A DNA stretch of 41,174 nt, from positions 1 to 41,174 of the forward strand of contig JAFMBH010000027.1 in NCBI GenBank assembly GCA_017858735.1. The letters run 5' to 3'. The notes under the pieces are model-generated. The model saw only the letters and a list, made by a program, of their open reading frames with translations. It was not told the DNA's origin and searched no databases. The DNA is from Bacteroidota bacterium (GTDB lineage Bacteria > Bacteroidota > Bacteroidia > Chitinophagales > Saprospiraceae). Both the position numbers and the translations under genes were made by a program. This document shows positions 1-7,905 of the stretch, one piece after another; positions within the stretch are counted from its first letter, which is position 1; every line of letters starts with the position of its first letter.

Positions 1-28
1 CCCATCGGGATGATATAATTATAATTTA

Positions 29-45
29 TCACCCTGAAGGGGTGA
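29..45. other. Short hairpin upstream of the GH32 gene
   Basis: A perfect 6-bp stem (TCACCC/GGGTGA) with a 5-nt loop sits 13 nt before the GH32 start codon. There is no T-run after it, so it is not an obvious terminator. Its look (stem with a CTGAAGG core followed by an AT-rich spacer) resembles dispersed intergenic repeats that I remember from Bacteroidota genomes. That resemblance is memory, not a search result. Confidence 0.4.
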
Positions 46-58
46 CATATCTATAACC

Positions 59-1600
59 ATGGGAATACATTACATATTACAGTTTCTGGCAATCTACCTT
101 ATGGGTGTGATTGCAACGAACCCTGCTAACCATAATACGGTCGGGGATGACGAAAAATACAGGCCTAAGTATCATTTTACCCCCGATTCGATGTGGATGA
201 ATGACCCGAATGGCATGGTATATTACAAAGGTGAATATCATCTGTTCTACCAATACTACCCAAAGGCCAATGTTTGGGGTCCCATGCACTGGGGACACGC
301 GGTGAGTAAAGATATGATTACCTGGGAACATTTGCCCATTGCACTGTTTCCTGATGCCTATGGATATATTTTTTCTGGAAGTGCCGTCATCGATTGGCAA
401 AACACGAGCGGATTTGGAAGCATAAATAATCCGCCAATGGTAGCTATTTTTACTTACCATGATGCCGAAAAAGAAAAAACAGGCGCCATTGATTTTCAAA
501 CCCAAGGCATTGCCTATTCCCTCGACAATGGCAGAACCTGGGAAAAATATAAACAGAATCCAGTGATTTCTAATCCTGGTTATAAAGATTTCAGAGATCC
601 CAAAGTAATCTGGCACGATGCTACTAAACGATGGATTATGGTTCTTGCCGTCAAAGATAAAACGATGTTTTATTCCTCCAAAGATTTGAAAAAATGGGAT
701 TTTGAATCTGAATATGGCCTTAAAGATGATAAAAGGCTTTGGGAATGCCCCGACCTTTTTCCCTTAAAAGTAGAGGGGTCAAATGAAATAAAATGGGTTT
801 TGGTTGTCAGTATGCAATCTGGTGCACCCAACGGTGGAACGGGAACAAGTTATTTTATAGGAGATTTCGACGGACATCGTTTTGTGAACAGTCAAACTGA
901 AAATACACAGTACTGGCTCGATGCCGGAACCGATAATTATGCCATGGTTTCCTGGTCCGATATTCCCGCTCAAGACGGCAGAAAACTGATGCTCGGCTGG
1001 ATGAGCAACTGGCAATATGCACAGCAGGTACCTACCTATCGTTGGAGAAGTGCCATGACTTTACCCAGAGAGGTTACTTTAGTCAAAATGTCAGAGAAGG
1101 AATGGAAGTTAAAAAGTGAAATAATTAGGGAATTTGAATCATACAAAGAGAATAAAACTGCTATTTCCAAAAATAATATAGCAAAAGACTATCTTTTAAT
1201 TCAACAAAAAAATCCTCTTGTTTGTGAGTTAAATATTAGTTTTAACCGCAAACCGCTTCAAGGCGAATTCACTATTTTACTGTCCAGTCCTGAAAAAGAT
1301 TCCCTGAAAATTGGATTTGACCCTGTGTCAAACCGTTATTTTATCGATAGGGTGAAAGCCGGAATTTCCGATTTTAATAAAGCTTTTCCTGCCAAGCATT
1401 TTTCTCCCTGTTTGTCCCAAAATAATAGCTTAAGCATGAAAATAATATTGGACAAATCAAGTGTCGAACTTTTTGCAGATGATGGACTTACCGCAATGAC
1501 TGACATCTTTTTTCCCATTGGCGATATGAATAAAATAGAGGTTCATGCCACTGGTTTGAGCAAAATATTAACAAATACCGTAGTTTATACGTTAAAGTAA
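59..1600 (+). CDS. Glycoside hydrolase family 32 fructan hydrolase (levanase/invertase type)
   Basis: Hydrolyses beta-fructofuranosyl bonds in levan, inulin or sucrose. The five-bladed propeller carries the three family signatures: WMNDPNG (nucleophile D49), RDP at 179-181 (transition-state stabiliser) and ECPDLF (acid/base E229). A C-terminal beta-sandwich follows from about residue 350. At 513 residues the length is usual for GH32. The first 20 residues are hydrophobic and may act as a signal peptide, but they lack a basic N-region. A second possible start is Met15. No susC/susD or fructokinase gene is visible, so a fructan locus, if any, would lie upstream of the window. The stop codon directly abuts the start of the radical SAM gene, suggesting co-transcription. 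Linkage specificity cannot be read from the sequence. Confidence 0.93.
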   Translation: MGIHYILQFLAIYLMGVIATNPANHNTVGDDEKYRPKYHFTPDSMWMNDPNGMVYYKGEYHLFYQYYPKANVWGPMHWGHAVSKDMITWEHLPIALFPDAYGYIFSGSAVIDWQNTSGFGSINNPPMVAIFTYHDAEKEKTGAIDFQTQGIAYSLDNGRTWEKYKQNPVISNPGYKDFRDPKVIWHDATKRWIMVLAVKDKTMFYSSKDLKKWDFESEYGLKDDKRLWECPDLFPLKVEGSNEIKWVLVVSMQSGAPNGGTGTSYFIGDFDGHRFVNSQTENTQYWLDAGTDNYAMVSWSDIPAQDGRKLMLGWMSNWQYAQQVPTYRWRSAMTLPREVTLVKMSEKEWKLKSEIIREFESYKENKTAISKNNIAKDYLLIQQKNPLVCELNISFNRKPLQGEFTILLSSPEKDSLKIGFDPVSNRYFIDRVKAGISDFNKAFPAKHFSPCLSQNNSLSMKIILDKSSVELFADDGLTAMTDIFFPIGDMNKIEVHATGLSKILTNTVVYTLK

Positions 1601-2551
1601 ATGCTCAACCAGGAAGAAATGTCTGCTTTCAATTATGTCCCTTCTCTTTATTGGGTTTTTACTCAATTATGTAATGACCAGTGCGATCATTGTTACAATA
1701 ACTCAGGACCTTCCGGAGAAAGAATGAGTTTAGAGGATTGCCTCAAAATTGTTCAAAATTTACCAGACAAAATAGACCGATTGATTTTATCAGGTGGTGA
1801 ACCGCTGTCTGAAAAAAAGATTTTATATGAAATTCTCGCCGCGCTTCAGATAAAATACGGCAATACTACCAGAATAATGCTTCAAACCAATGGCGATTTG
1901 CTGAATGAAAAAATACTGGACAAATTACTCGATCTTGGGGTCACCCGCATTGACATTGCCAGCATAGATCGTTTTCATACCCATAAGGAAAACCATTTGT
2001 CCAGACTAAAAGCATTATTTTCCAGTCGAAAAATATATTGTGACAATGATGCTGAAACCTCCTATCTTTTAGACAACACGAAGGTGAGCTGGGCCTATTG
2101 GGGATCGACTGAGGACCTATGGTTGGGTGGAAATTGGGCGAGAGGCAGGGCATTAAAAACAGATGTATGGACGAAAGATCCGAATCATAATTTCTGTTCT
2201 ATCCATTCAGGCGCGAGAAATTTTCTCGGCGGCCATACCGATATTTCTCAGGAAGTAAGTATTCAGTTATGGAAAATAAACCCTTGTTGTCCCGGAACCA
2301 AATACCCTATGGGCGATGCAAGAACTCAAAAAGTGTCGGAAATATTAGAAAAAGTGAGTACTCATCCGGTATTTATGGCTTTAAATGATGGGCAACCTCA
2401 AAAAATGGGGGAACATCTGGGTATATCTTTTGAAGAGGCTAAAAGACAAACAGAGGCATTGAAGAATATATGTCTTTATTGTGACCAGTTCTTCAGTAAA
2501 CACATGTCGAACTGGAATACTGATACCTTTATTCCGCTTCCTGTAATCTAA
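1601..2551 (+). CDS. Radical SAM protein with SPASM-like C-terminal cysteines
   Basis: A radical S-adenosylmethionine enzyme of unknown substrate. The Cx3CxxC motif that binds the catalytic 4Fe-4S cluster is at C24, C28 and C31, and the SAM-contacting GGEP motif is at 65-68. The C-terminal third has further cysteines (C199, C229, C230, C291, C294, the last two as CxxC), which suggests one auxiliary iron-sulfur cluster of SPASM or twitch type. Its start codon follows the GH32 stop with no gap; Met7 is an alternative start. No small precursor peptide is recognisable nearby, so a role in peptide modification is not supported by context. Family call is firm, function is not. Confidence 0.85.
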   Translation: MLNQEEMSAFNYVPSLYWVFTQLCNDQCDHCYNNSGPSGERMSLEDCLKIVQNLPDKIDRLILSGGEPLSEKKILYEILAALQIKYGNTTRIMLQTNGDLLNEKILDKLLDLGVTRIDIASIDRFHTHKENHLSRLKALFSSRKIYCDNDAETSYLLDNTKVSWAYWGSTEDLWLGGNWARGRALKTDVWTKDPNHNFCSIHSGARNFLGGHTDISQEVSIQLWKINPCCPGTKYPMGDARTQKVSEILEKVSTHPVFMALNDGQPQKMGEHLGISFEEAKRQTEALKNICLYCDQFFSKHMSNWNTDTFIPLPVI

Positions 2552-2712
2552 TAAGCATCTTAATAAATCAAGATTTTAGGCGCTACAACCCTGCTAATAT
2601 TGCATACTATTTCTGTCTAACTCTTTTATAATTTAAGGCAGAGATATAAAAACCCTTTTTCCTAATCAGGGTCACTCCTGTTAGAAGCACAATTAAGCAG
2701 AATGAAAAAATA

Positions 2713-2739
2713 TTGCTAATTTCATTTAATGTAACTTTG
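2713..2739 (+). promoter_or_regulatory. Candidate Bacteroidota-type promoter for the pseudouridine synthase gene
   Basis: TAACTTTG at 2732-2739 matches the -7 consensus TAnnTTTG. A TTG at 2713-2715 lies 16 nt upstream, slightly shorter than the usual spacing. The predicted start point would leave a leader of about 45-50 nt. Confidence 0.4.
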
Positions 2740-2793
2740 ATTTTTTCAAATGTATAATTATGTGTTATTCTACCCCATTAAATAAATTAGGTA

Positions 2794-3459
2794 ATGTCCC
2801 CCGAACAATTTAAAAATCGCATTCTTTTTGAAGACGAGTTTCTGCTTATTGTGGACAAACCCGCTGGAATAGCTGTAGAGAAAATTTCACCTCAAATCAT
2901 TACTTTAGAGGACTTAGTCTATTCTTACCTTTTATTAACTGCTAAAAAACCATTTGTAGGTATTGTGCATCGCCTGGACCGCCCAACCAGCGGGATTATC
3001 CTTTTTGCTAAAAAGCCGGCTGTTTTAAAAATAATGAATGCCCAGTTTGAAAAAAAGACCGTTCGCAAATACTATGTAGCCTTAGTGGACGGAGAGATTC
3101 CCAATCCCTCGGGGAGCCTTAAAGACTACCTTCACAAAGATTTTTTTCAAAAAAAAGCTATAATATCCCAACAAAAAAGGAAGGAAAATCAGGAGGTAAA
3201 GTTGAATTTCAGCAAAATAGGCTTAGTTGGACAGCGAACGTTGTTAAATATCGAGTTAATGACGGGCAAATATCATCAAATCAGAGCTCAACTAGCTTCG
3301 ATAGGTTTCCCGATTGCGGGAGATGTATTATATGGGGGAAAGCTCTGGAAGAGGGAGGGCATAGGTCTTCACGCTTCAGCATTGCACTTTAATCACCCGG
3401 AAACGAAGGAGAGAATAACTATAAAATCAGATTGGGATATTGATTCTATCCCAATCTGA
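2794..3459 (+). CDS. RluA-family RNA pseudouridine synthase
   Basis: Converts specific uridines in rRNA or tRNA to pseudouridine. The family signature HRLDRPTSG begins at H59, with the catalytic aspartate at D62, followed by the usual KxY...V strand (RKYYVALVDG) and the YHQIRAQLA...GD motif near residue 165-180. At 221 residues it is a short RluA member with no N-terminal S4 domain, so RluA/RluC subtype and target uridine cannot be assigned. The last codons form half of a perfect hairpin (3428-3458), so this 3' end is shared with the terminator of the convergent operon. Confidence 0.9.
   Translation: MSPEQFKNRILFEDEFLLIVDKPAGIAVEKISPQIITLEDLVYSYLLLTAKKPFVGIVHRLDRPTSGIILFAKKPAVLKIMNAQFEKKTVRKYYVALVDGEIPNPSGSLKDYLHKDFFQKKAIISQQKRKENQEVKLNFSKIGLVGQRTLLNIELMTGKYHQIRAQLASIGFPIAGDVLYGGKLWKREGIGLHASALHFNHPETKERITIKSDWDIDSIPI
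3428..3458 (-). terminator. Perfect 12-bp hairpin, likely terminator of the convergent mqnC-to-SCP2 operon
   Basis: Arms 3428-3439 and 3447-3458 are exact complements around a 7-nt loop. On the minus strand the hairpin is followed by ATTTTAT, a modest U-tract, at about 30 nt past the SCP2-like stop. It overlaps the last codons and the stop of the plus-strand pseudouridine synthase gene. On the plus strand no T-run follows. Confidence 0.55.
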
Positions 3460-3486
3460 AAGAACGCTTTAATGACACCTTTCGGA

Positions 3487-3786
3487 TTAAGCGCCCAACA
3501 TAGACTGCAATTTCATTGCCACGCTCATGTCTCCTTTCACTTTAATTTTACCGCTCATAATAGCCATCATAGGATTTAAAGAACCGCTACGAAGTTGCTC
3601 CATTGTTTCAATGCTGGTAACAATAGTGCAATCTGCGTCACTATCAGCATTACTAATTTGCGGAGAAGCGCCATTTAGATCAATAAAAACGGCACCTTCA
3701 TTAAATTGAAATTTAATACTTTTCCCAATAGAAGGAAAATTACCTGACTGAGCTTCAAATTGAGCTGTAATGTCTTGTAAAGTCAT
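3487..3786 (-). CDS. SCP2 sterol-binding-domain protein
   Basis: A 99-residue single-domain protein of the SCP2 family, which binds lipids or other hydrophobic ligands in a cavity. The pattern is typical: an N-terminal helix, the strand IKFQFNEGAVFIDL, the strand DCTIVTSIETMEQLRSG, and the conserved C-terminal stretch NPMMAIMSGKIKVKGDMSVAMKL. It has no signal peptide, so it should be cytoplasmic. It is the last gene of the minus-strand operon, 10 nt after hisIE. Nothing links it to histidine synthesis; the ligand is unknown. Confidence 0.85.
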   Translation of the reverse strand: MTLQDITAQFEAQSGNFPSIGKSIKFQFNEGAVFIDLNGASPQISNADSDADCTIVTSIETMEQLRSGSLNPMMAIMSGKIKVKGDMSVAMKLQSMLGA

Positions 3787-3796
3787 AGTTATAGTC

Positions 3797-4420
3797 TTAT
3801 TTATGGTTGATTTGAACTTTATGCCGCTCTTCCAATATTTCTGTTACATCGTTCAGGGAAGTATTTTTAGCTGACAGCAAAATGAGATAATGATACATTA
3901 AATCAGCGGCTTCATTTAAAAACAGATCAATATTATCATCTTTGGCTTCGATGACTAATTCGACCGCTTCTTCTCCTACTTTTTGAGCGATTTTATTTAT
4001 TCCTTTAGCAAAAAGAGAGGCGGTATAGGAACTTGACTGACCCTCAGATTTTCTATTATTAATAATATTTTCTAAGGTTTTTAAAAAATCTGCTTTCTTA
4101 TTTGGCAAAGAAAAGCAGGTATCTTCACCCGTGTGACAGACTGGTCCTGTTGGTTCTACAAAAAAAAGCAAGGTATCAGCATCACAATCGAGGTGCCAAC
4201 TTTTTAAATGTAAAATATTGCCTGAGGATTCCCCTTTCATCCACAATCTATTTTTAGACCGACTGAAGAAAGTTACTTTTGAAGTATTAAGCGTTACCTT
4301 GAAAGCTTCCTCATTGACATACCCCAACATGAGTACTACCCCGGTGTTTACGTCTTGAATAATAGCCGGGACAAGCTCATTTTTTGAAAAATCGGGTATT
4401 GCGAGAGCGTTTGTTTGCAT
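3797..4420 (-). CDS. hisI: Bifunctional phosphoribosyl-AMP cyclohydrolase / phosphoribosyl-ATP pyrophosphatase
   Basis: Carries out steps 2 and 3 of histidine synthesis. The N-terminal HisI domain (about 1-110) shows FFSRSKNRLWMKGESSGN, the metal site DCDAD and the zinc cysteines in CHTGEDTCF. The C-terminal HisE domain (about 115-205) shows the KVGEEAVELVIEAK helix and the NEAADLMYHYLILL helix. The 207-residue fused form (HisIE) is standard in Bacteroidota. It follows hisF by 9 nt. The other histidine genes are not in this operon, where the upstream neighbours are purine and menaquinone genes. Confidence 0.96.
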   Translation of the reverse strand: MQTNALAIPDFSKNELVPAIIQDVNTGVVLMLGYVNEEAFKVTLNTSKVTFFSRSKNRLWMKGESSGNILHLKSWHLDCDADTLLFFVEPTGPVCHTGEDTCFSLPNKKADFLKTLENIINNRKSEGQSSSYTASLFAKGINKIAQKVGEEAVELVIEAKDDNIDLFLNEAADLMYHYLILLSAKNTSLNDVTEILEERHKVQINHK

Positions 4421-4429
4421 TATAAGTTA

Positions 4430-5185
4430 TTAATATCTTACAGAAATTCCACTACTTTTAAGCGCTTGCTTAAGTTCAGGAATGTTGACTTCATTGAAAT
4501 GAAAAATAGAAGCAGCCAGACCCGCATCAGCTTTACCAACGGTAAAAACCTCTGAAAAATGATCGATATTTCCTGCACCGCCAGAGGCAATAATGGGAAT
4601 ACCAACCAGATCGGACATTTCAGCTAATGCCTGGCAGGCGAATCCATTTTTAGTACCATCGTGATCCATGGAGGTGAACAATATCTCCCCTGCCCCTCTA
4701 TTTTCAGCTTCTTTTGCCCATTGAAGAAGAGGGATATCCGTAGGCAGACGACCCCCATTTAAATAAACGAACCATTCTCCATTTATTTGTTTGGCATCGA
4801 TGGCAACGACAACAAATTGATTTCCAAATGTATCTGCCAATTGATTAATGAGATTCGGGTTTTTAACTGGTGCAGAATTTATGGAAATCTTATCCGCCCC
4901 TGCTTCCAGTAAATAGGAAGCATCGTTCACAGAAGAGATTCCACCACCAATAGTAAAGGGAATATTCAGATGTTGAGCAATATTTTTCGCCAAAGCGGCT
5001 AATGTTTTCCGTTTCTCGTGGGTTGCGGTAATATCTAAGAAGACAAGCTCATCTGCCCCTTCATCGCAATATTTTTTTCCAAGTTCCACCGGATCACCGG
5101 CATCTTTAAGATCTACAAAATTCACGCCCTTAACTGTTCTGCCATCCTTAATATCTAAGCAAGGGATAATTCGTTTTGCCAACAT
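4430..5185 (-). CDS. hisF: Imidazole glycerol phosphate synthase subunit HisF (cyclase)
   Basis: The cyclase half of IGP synthase: uses ammonia delivered by HisH to make imidazole glycerol phosphate and AICAR from PRFAR. A (beta/alpha)8 barrel of 251 residues, the usual length. It starts with [23 protein letters not shown], where the aspartate after CL (D11) is catalytic, and has the phosphate-binding GGGISS and ASGGAG loops plus VVAIDAKQ (second catalytic aspartate). Its partner hisH is not present in the window. It is 10 nt after the purine nucleoside phosphorylase gene; the AICAR it releases feeds purine synthesis, a possible but unproven reason for that pairing. Confidence 0.97.
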   Translation of the reverse strand: MLAKRIIPCLDIKDGRTVKGVNFVDLKDAGDPVELGKKYCDEGADELVFLDITATHEKRKTLAALAKNIAQHLNIPFTIGGGISSVNDASYLLEAGADKISINSAPVKNPNLINQLADTFGNQFVVVAIDAKQINGEWFVYLNGGRLPTDIPLLQWAKEAENRGAGEILFTSMDHDGTKNGFACQALAEMSDLVGIPIIASGGAGNIDHFSEVFTVGKADAGLAASIFHFNEVNIPELKQALKSSGISVRY

Positions 5186-5195
5186 AGTAACGTAA

Positions 5196-6014
5196 TTATA
5201 GGGTCAGGAGAATTTCCTTAATGAGTTTTGATAGCGTAACACCTGATTTCTGAGCCATTTTTATTACCTCATCCACCGTTGAAACCCCTATTTCGTCTAA
5301 GGGATAACACCTGTTTGTTGCAATGGAAAATACGAAAAGAGGTAAAGATAAATATTTTGCCATGATAACCTCTGAAACGGTGGACATTCCCAGAACATCA
5401 GCACCAATAATATGGGCAAATTTATATTCCGCCGGCGTTTCCATATTTGGACCTTGTAAACCCAGATAAACGCCCTCATGGAGTATAATTCCTAATGTTG
5501 AGGCCAATGCCAGCACTTTTTTATTACCCTCACGGTCATAAGCATGTAACATATCGGGAAAACGAGGTCCAAGCCTTTCGTCGTTTAGTCCCCGGAGTGG
5601 ATTATCGGGGGTAAGATTAATATGATCGCGAACAAGCACCAGATCACCTGCACAAATGGAGGGATTTACGGAACCTGCCGCATTGCTTATAAATAATCTT
5701 TTTATGCCCAATTTTTTCAATACAATGAGAGGAAAGGTAACTTCCGCCGCAGAATATCCTTCGTAATAATGGAATCTGCCAGCCATAGCCACCACCTTTC
5801 TACCCGCCAAAAATCCAAAGATGAACTTACTTTTATGACTTTCTACCGTTGAAATAGCAAAATGGGGAATTTCAGCATAATCAAACTGTTGTACCACTTC
5901 TATTTCATCGGAAAGATTCCCCAAACCCGTCCCAAGAATTAAACCAAATTCAGGATCGAAATCTGTTTTAGACCGAATATAGGCTATAGATTCTTCTGCA
6001 TTGTCAAACCTCAT
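5196..6014 (-). CDS. Purine nucleoside phosphorylase (trimeric, inosine/guanosine type)
   Basis: Phosphorolyses purine nucleosides to free base and ribose 1-phosphate. Family features seen: [15 protein letters not shown] near the N-terminus (phosphate loop), GRFHYYEGY (phosphate-binding His), the ISNAAGS strand, [10 protein letters not shown] (base and sugar contacts) and SIATNRC, whose Asn reads the 6-oxo purine and favours inosine/guanosine. At 272 residues it fits the trimeric class (punA/PNP-I). It lies 23 nt after mqnC and 10 nt before hisF. The futalosine pathway that uses MqnC handles hypoxanthine-bearing intermediates, so purine salvage next to mqnC may be meaningful; this is inference. 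Confidence 0.93.
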   Translation of the reverse strand: MRFDNAEESIAYIRSKTDFDPEFGLILGTGLGNLSDEIEVVQQFDYAEIPHFAISTVESHKSKFIFGFLAGRKVVAMAGRFHYYEGYSAAEVTFPLIVLKKLGIKRLFISNAAGSVNPSICAGDLVLVRDHINLTPDNPLRGLNDERLGPRFPDMLHAYDREGNKKVLALASTLGIILHEGVYLGLQGPNMETPAEYKFAHIIGADVLGMSTVSEVIMAKYLSLPLFVFSIATNRCYPLDEIGVSTVDEVIKMAQKSGVTLSKLIKEILLTL

Positions 6015-6037
6015 TGGATGTCATTTATTGGTATATT

Positions 6038-7180
6038 TTAATCAACCAGCATTTCCTCTCTATTTAAAATTTGTTGTTCCATATTTACAGGAAGCACACG
6101 ATATTCATACTGCTGGTTTCTCAACTGAGGTTCAAAACCTGCCTCAATAATGGCTTCCTGAATACCGTTGGCCGTAAAGCGAAAGCGGGCACCTGCGGCG
6201 GAGACGACATTTTCTTCTATCATAATGGAACCGAAATCGTCGGCACCAGAATGCAAGCAAACCTGAGCTACTGTTTTCCCTACGGTTAACCAGGAGGCCT
6301 GAATATGCTGAACATTTGGTAACATTATTCTACTTAAAGCAATCATTCTAATATATTCATCGCCAGTACAGGCATTTCTGGCCCGTTTTAATTTCTTTAA
6401 AATAGTATCTTCATCTTGAAAAGGCCAGGGAATAAAAGCGATAAAACCTTTGGCGTGCGCGGGTTTTTCACTTTGCACCTGTCGTATTTTGACCAAATGT
6501 TCCATTCGCTCCAAATTGGTTTCAATATGACCGAACATGAGCGTCGCGGAGGTAGTCAAATCAATTTTGTGCGCGGCCCTCATGACATCTAACCATTCAT
6601 CGGCACCGCATTTACCTTTAGAAATCAACCTTCTGACCCTATCATCCAATATTTCCGCCCCTGCACCCGGCAGAGAATCTAAGCCGGCTTCTTTTAGAGC
6701 TTTCAACACCTCAATATGAGTAGAACCCTCCAATTTAGTAATGTGGGCAATTTCAGGTGGTCCTAAAGCGTGCAATTTAAGTAGCGGATATCGTTTTTTT
6801 AATTCTCTGAAAAGATTAACATAATAATTTAGCCCTAAATCGGGATGATGACCACCCTGAAGTAATAATTGTTCTCCGCCCAACCTGAAAGTTTCCTCTA
6901 TTTTAACTGCATACTCCTCCAGTGAAGTAATGTATGATTCTTCGTGACCAGGCCTTCGGTAAAAATTACAAAATTTACAGTTAGCTACACACACGTTCGT
7001 TGTATTTGAATTTCTATCTATAATCCAGGTTACTTTTTTTTCAGGATTGAGGTTAAAACGGATGGTGTTACCCACCTCCATTAATTCAGCGGTGGGAACA
7101 TTTTCAAAAAGAAAAACTCCTTCTTCCGGGGATAAAAATTCACCCTTTAAGGCATTTTGTAAAAGTGTATCTTTGTTCAT
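6038..7180 (-). CDS. mqnC: Cyclic dehypoxanthinyl futalosine synthase MqnC (radical SAM)
   Basis: Radical SAM enzyme that cyclises dehypoxanthinyl futalosine in the futalosine route to menaquinone. The cluster motif is C64-x3-C68-x2-C71 (TNVCVANCKFCNFY), preceded by IDRNSN. Further family hallmarks are LLLQGGHHPD, HALGPPEI and GLDSLPGAGAEIL. At 380 residues the length is right. The frame is open to a TTG at 7186, but ATG at 7180, preceded by GGAAAT, is the better start. First gene of the minus-strand operon; a TATCTTTG box lies about 40 nt upstream. Other mqn genes are not in the window. Confidence 0.93.
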   Translation of the reverse strand: MNKDTLLQNALKGEFLSPEEGVFLFENVPTAELMEVGNTIRFNLNPEKKVTWIIDRNSNTTNVCVANCKFCNFYRRPGHEESYITSLEEYAVKIEETFRLGGEQLLLQGGHHPDLGLNYYVNLFRELKKRYPLLKLHALGPPEIAHITKLEGSTHIEVLKALKEAGLDSLPGAGAEILDDRVRRLISKGKCGADEWLDVMRAAHKIDLTTSATLMFGHIETNLERMEHLVKIRQVQSEKPAHAKGFIAFIPWPFQDEDTILKKLKRARNACTGDEYIRMIALSRIMLPNVQHIQASWLTVGKTVAQVCLHSGADDFGSIMIEENVVSAAGARFRFTANGIQEAIIEAGFEPQLRNQQYEYRVLPVNMEQQILNREEMLVD

Positions 7181-7217
7181 TACCAATTTCCGTTTAAAAT
7201 CATCTCATTCTGGAAAA

Positions 7218-7225
7218 CAAAGATA
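7218..7225 (-). promoter_or_regulatory. Candidate -7 box for the mqnC operon
   Basis: Reads TATCTTTG on the minus strand, an exact TAnnTTTG match, about 38 nt before the mqnC ATG. A TTTG lies only 14 nt farther upstream, short of the usual spacing, so the -33 element is uncertain. Confidence 0.5.
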
Positions 7226-7333
7226 GTGATATGTAAGTTCAAAAAAAGAAAATGATACGAGGCTATTATTCATCAATATGAACCTTATCATTACAAAAAA
7301 TATGATTTTTATTAAAAAAACAAAATAATTTAT

Positions 7334-7341
7334 TATCTTTG
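7334..7341 (+). promoter_or_regulatory. Candidate -7 box for rimP-nusA-infB
   Basis: TATCTTTG is an exact match to the Bacteroidota -7 consensus. Transcription would start near 7348, giving a leader of about 60 nt that contains the hairpin at 7369-7386. No good TTG is seen at -33; the upstream stretch is A/T rich. Confidence 0.55.
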
Positions 7342-7368
7342 CCGAATAAAAATGGGAAAAAGTAAGCG

Positions 7369-7391
7369 AGAGGGAAATAACCCTCTTTTTT
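7369..7391 (+). promoter_or_regulatory. Terminator-like hairpin in the rimP leader (possible attenuator)
   Basis: AGAGGG at 7369-7374 pairs with CCCTCT at 7381-7386 around the loop AAATAA, and is followed directly by a run of six T (7386-7391). It lies between the candidate promoter (7334-7341) and the rimP start (7408). That is the architecture of an intrinsic terminator inside a leader. Premature termination is an inference. Confidence 0.5.
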
Positions 7392-7407
7392 ATTTTAATC
7401 CAATTTA

Positions 7408-7893
7408 ATGTTTATGGACGAAATTAAGGAAAAACTAAGCTATTTACTGGCAGAAAAATTTCAGGAACCTGAAATAAATCATTGTTTTTTATTGGATATC
7501 AGCATATCTGCCAAGCAAAAAGTTGAGGTATTTATTGACAGTGATACCGGCGTTGATTTTGACGTTTGCCGCACGGTCAGCCGTTTCCTGGAAGGAATTT
7601 TAGACGAAAACAAATGGTTAGGGGAAACCTACACCCTGGAGGTTTCATCACCGGGTGTTAGCCGACCATTAAGTTTGCCGAGACAATATAAAAAACATTT
7701 GGGTAGAAAGTTAGTTTTAACCCTGGATGATGATAGTCAGGTTACCGGTATCATGAAAGAAACAGACGAGGAAGGTGTTTTAATTGTCTGGGAAGAAAAA
7801 ATTTTAGAAGGTAAGAAAAAAGTAAACACACCATTTGAGAAAAAGTGTTCCTTCAACACTATCAAAAACGCACTCGTTAAGGTTTCATTTTAA
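7408..7893 (+). CDS. rimP: Ribosome maturation factor RimP
   Basis: Needed for assembly of the 30S subunit. The 161-residue protein has the two RimP domains: an N-terminal alpha/beta domain with VEVFIDSDTGVDFDVCRTVSRFLEGILDE and the hallmark YTLEVSSPGVSRPL, then a small C-terminal SH3-like barrel. The frame begins MFMDE; either Met is possible. It opens the conserved rimP-nusA-infB operon, with nusA 12 nt downstream, and is transcribed divergently from mqnC. Confidence 0.95.
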   Translation: MFMDEIKEKLSYLLAEKFQEPEINHCFLLDISISAKQKVEVFIDSDTGVDFDVCRTVSRFLEGILDENKWLGETYTLEVSSPGVSRPLSLPRQYKKHLGRKLVLTLDDDSQVTGIMKETDEEGVLIVWEEKILEGKKKVNTPFEKKCSFNTIKNALVKVSF

Positions 7894-7905
7894 AAGGATA
7901 AAATT

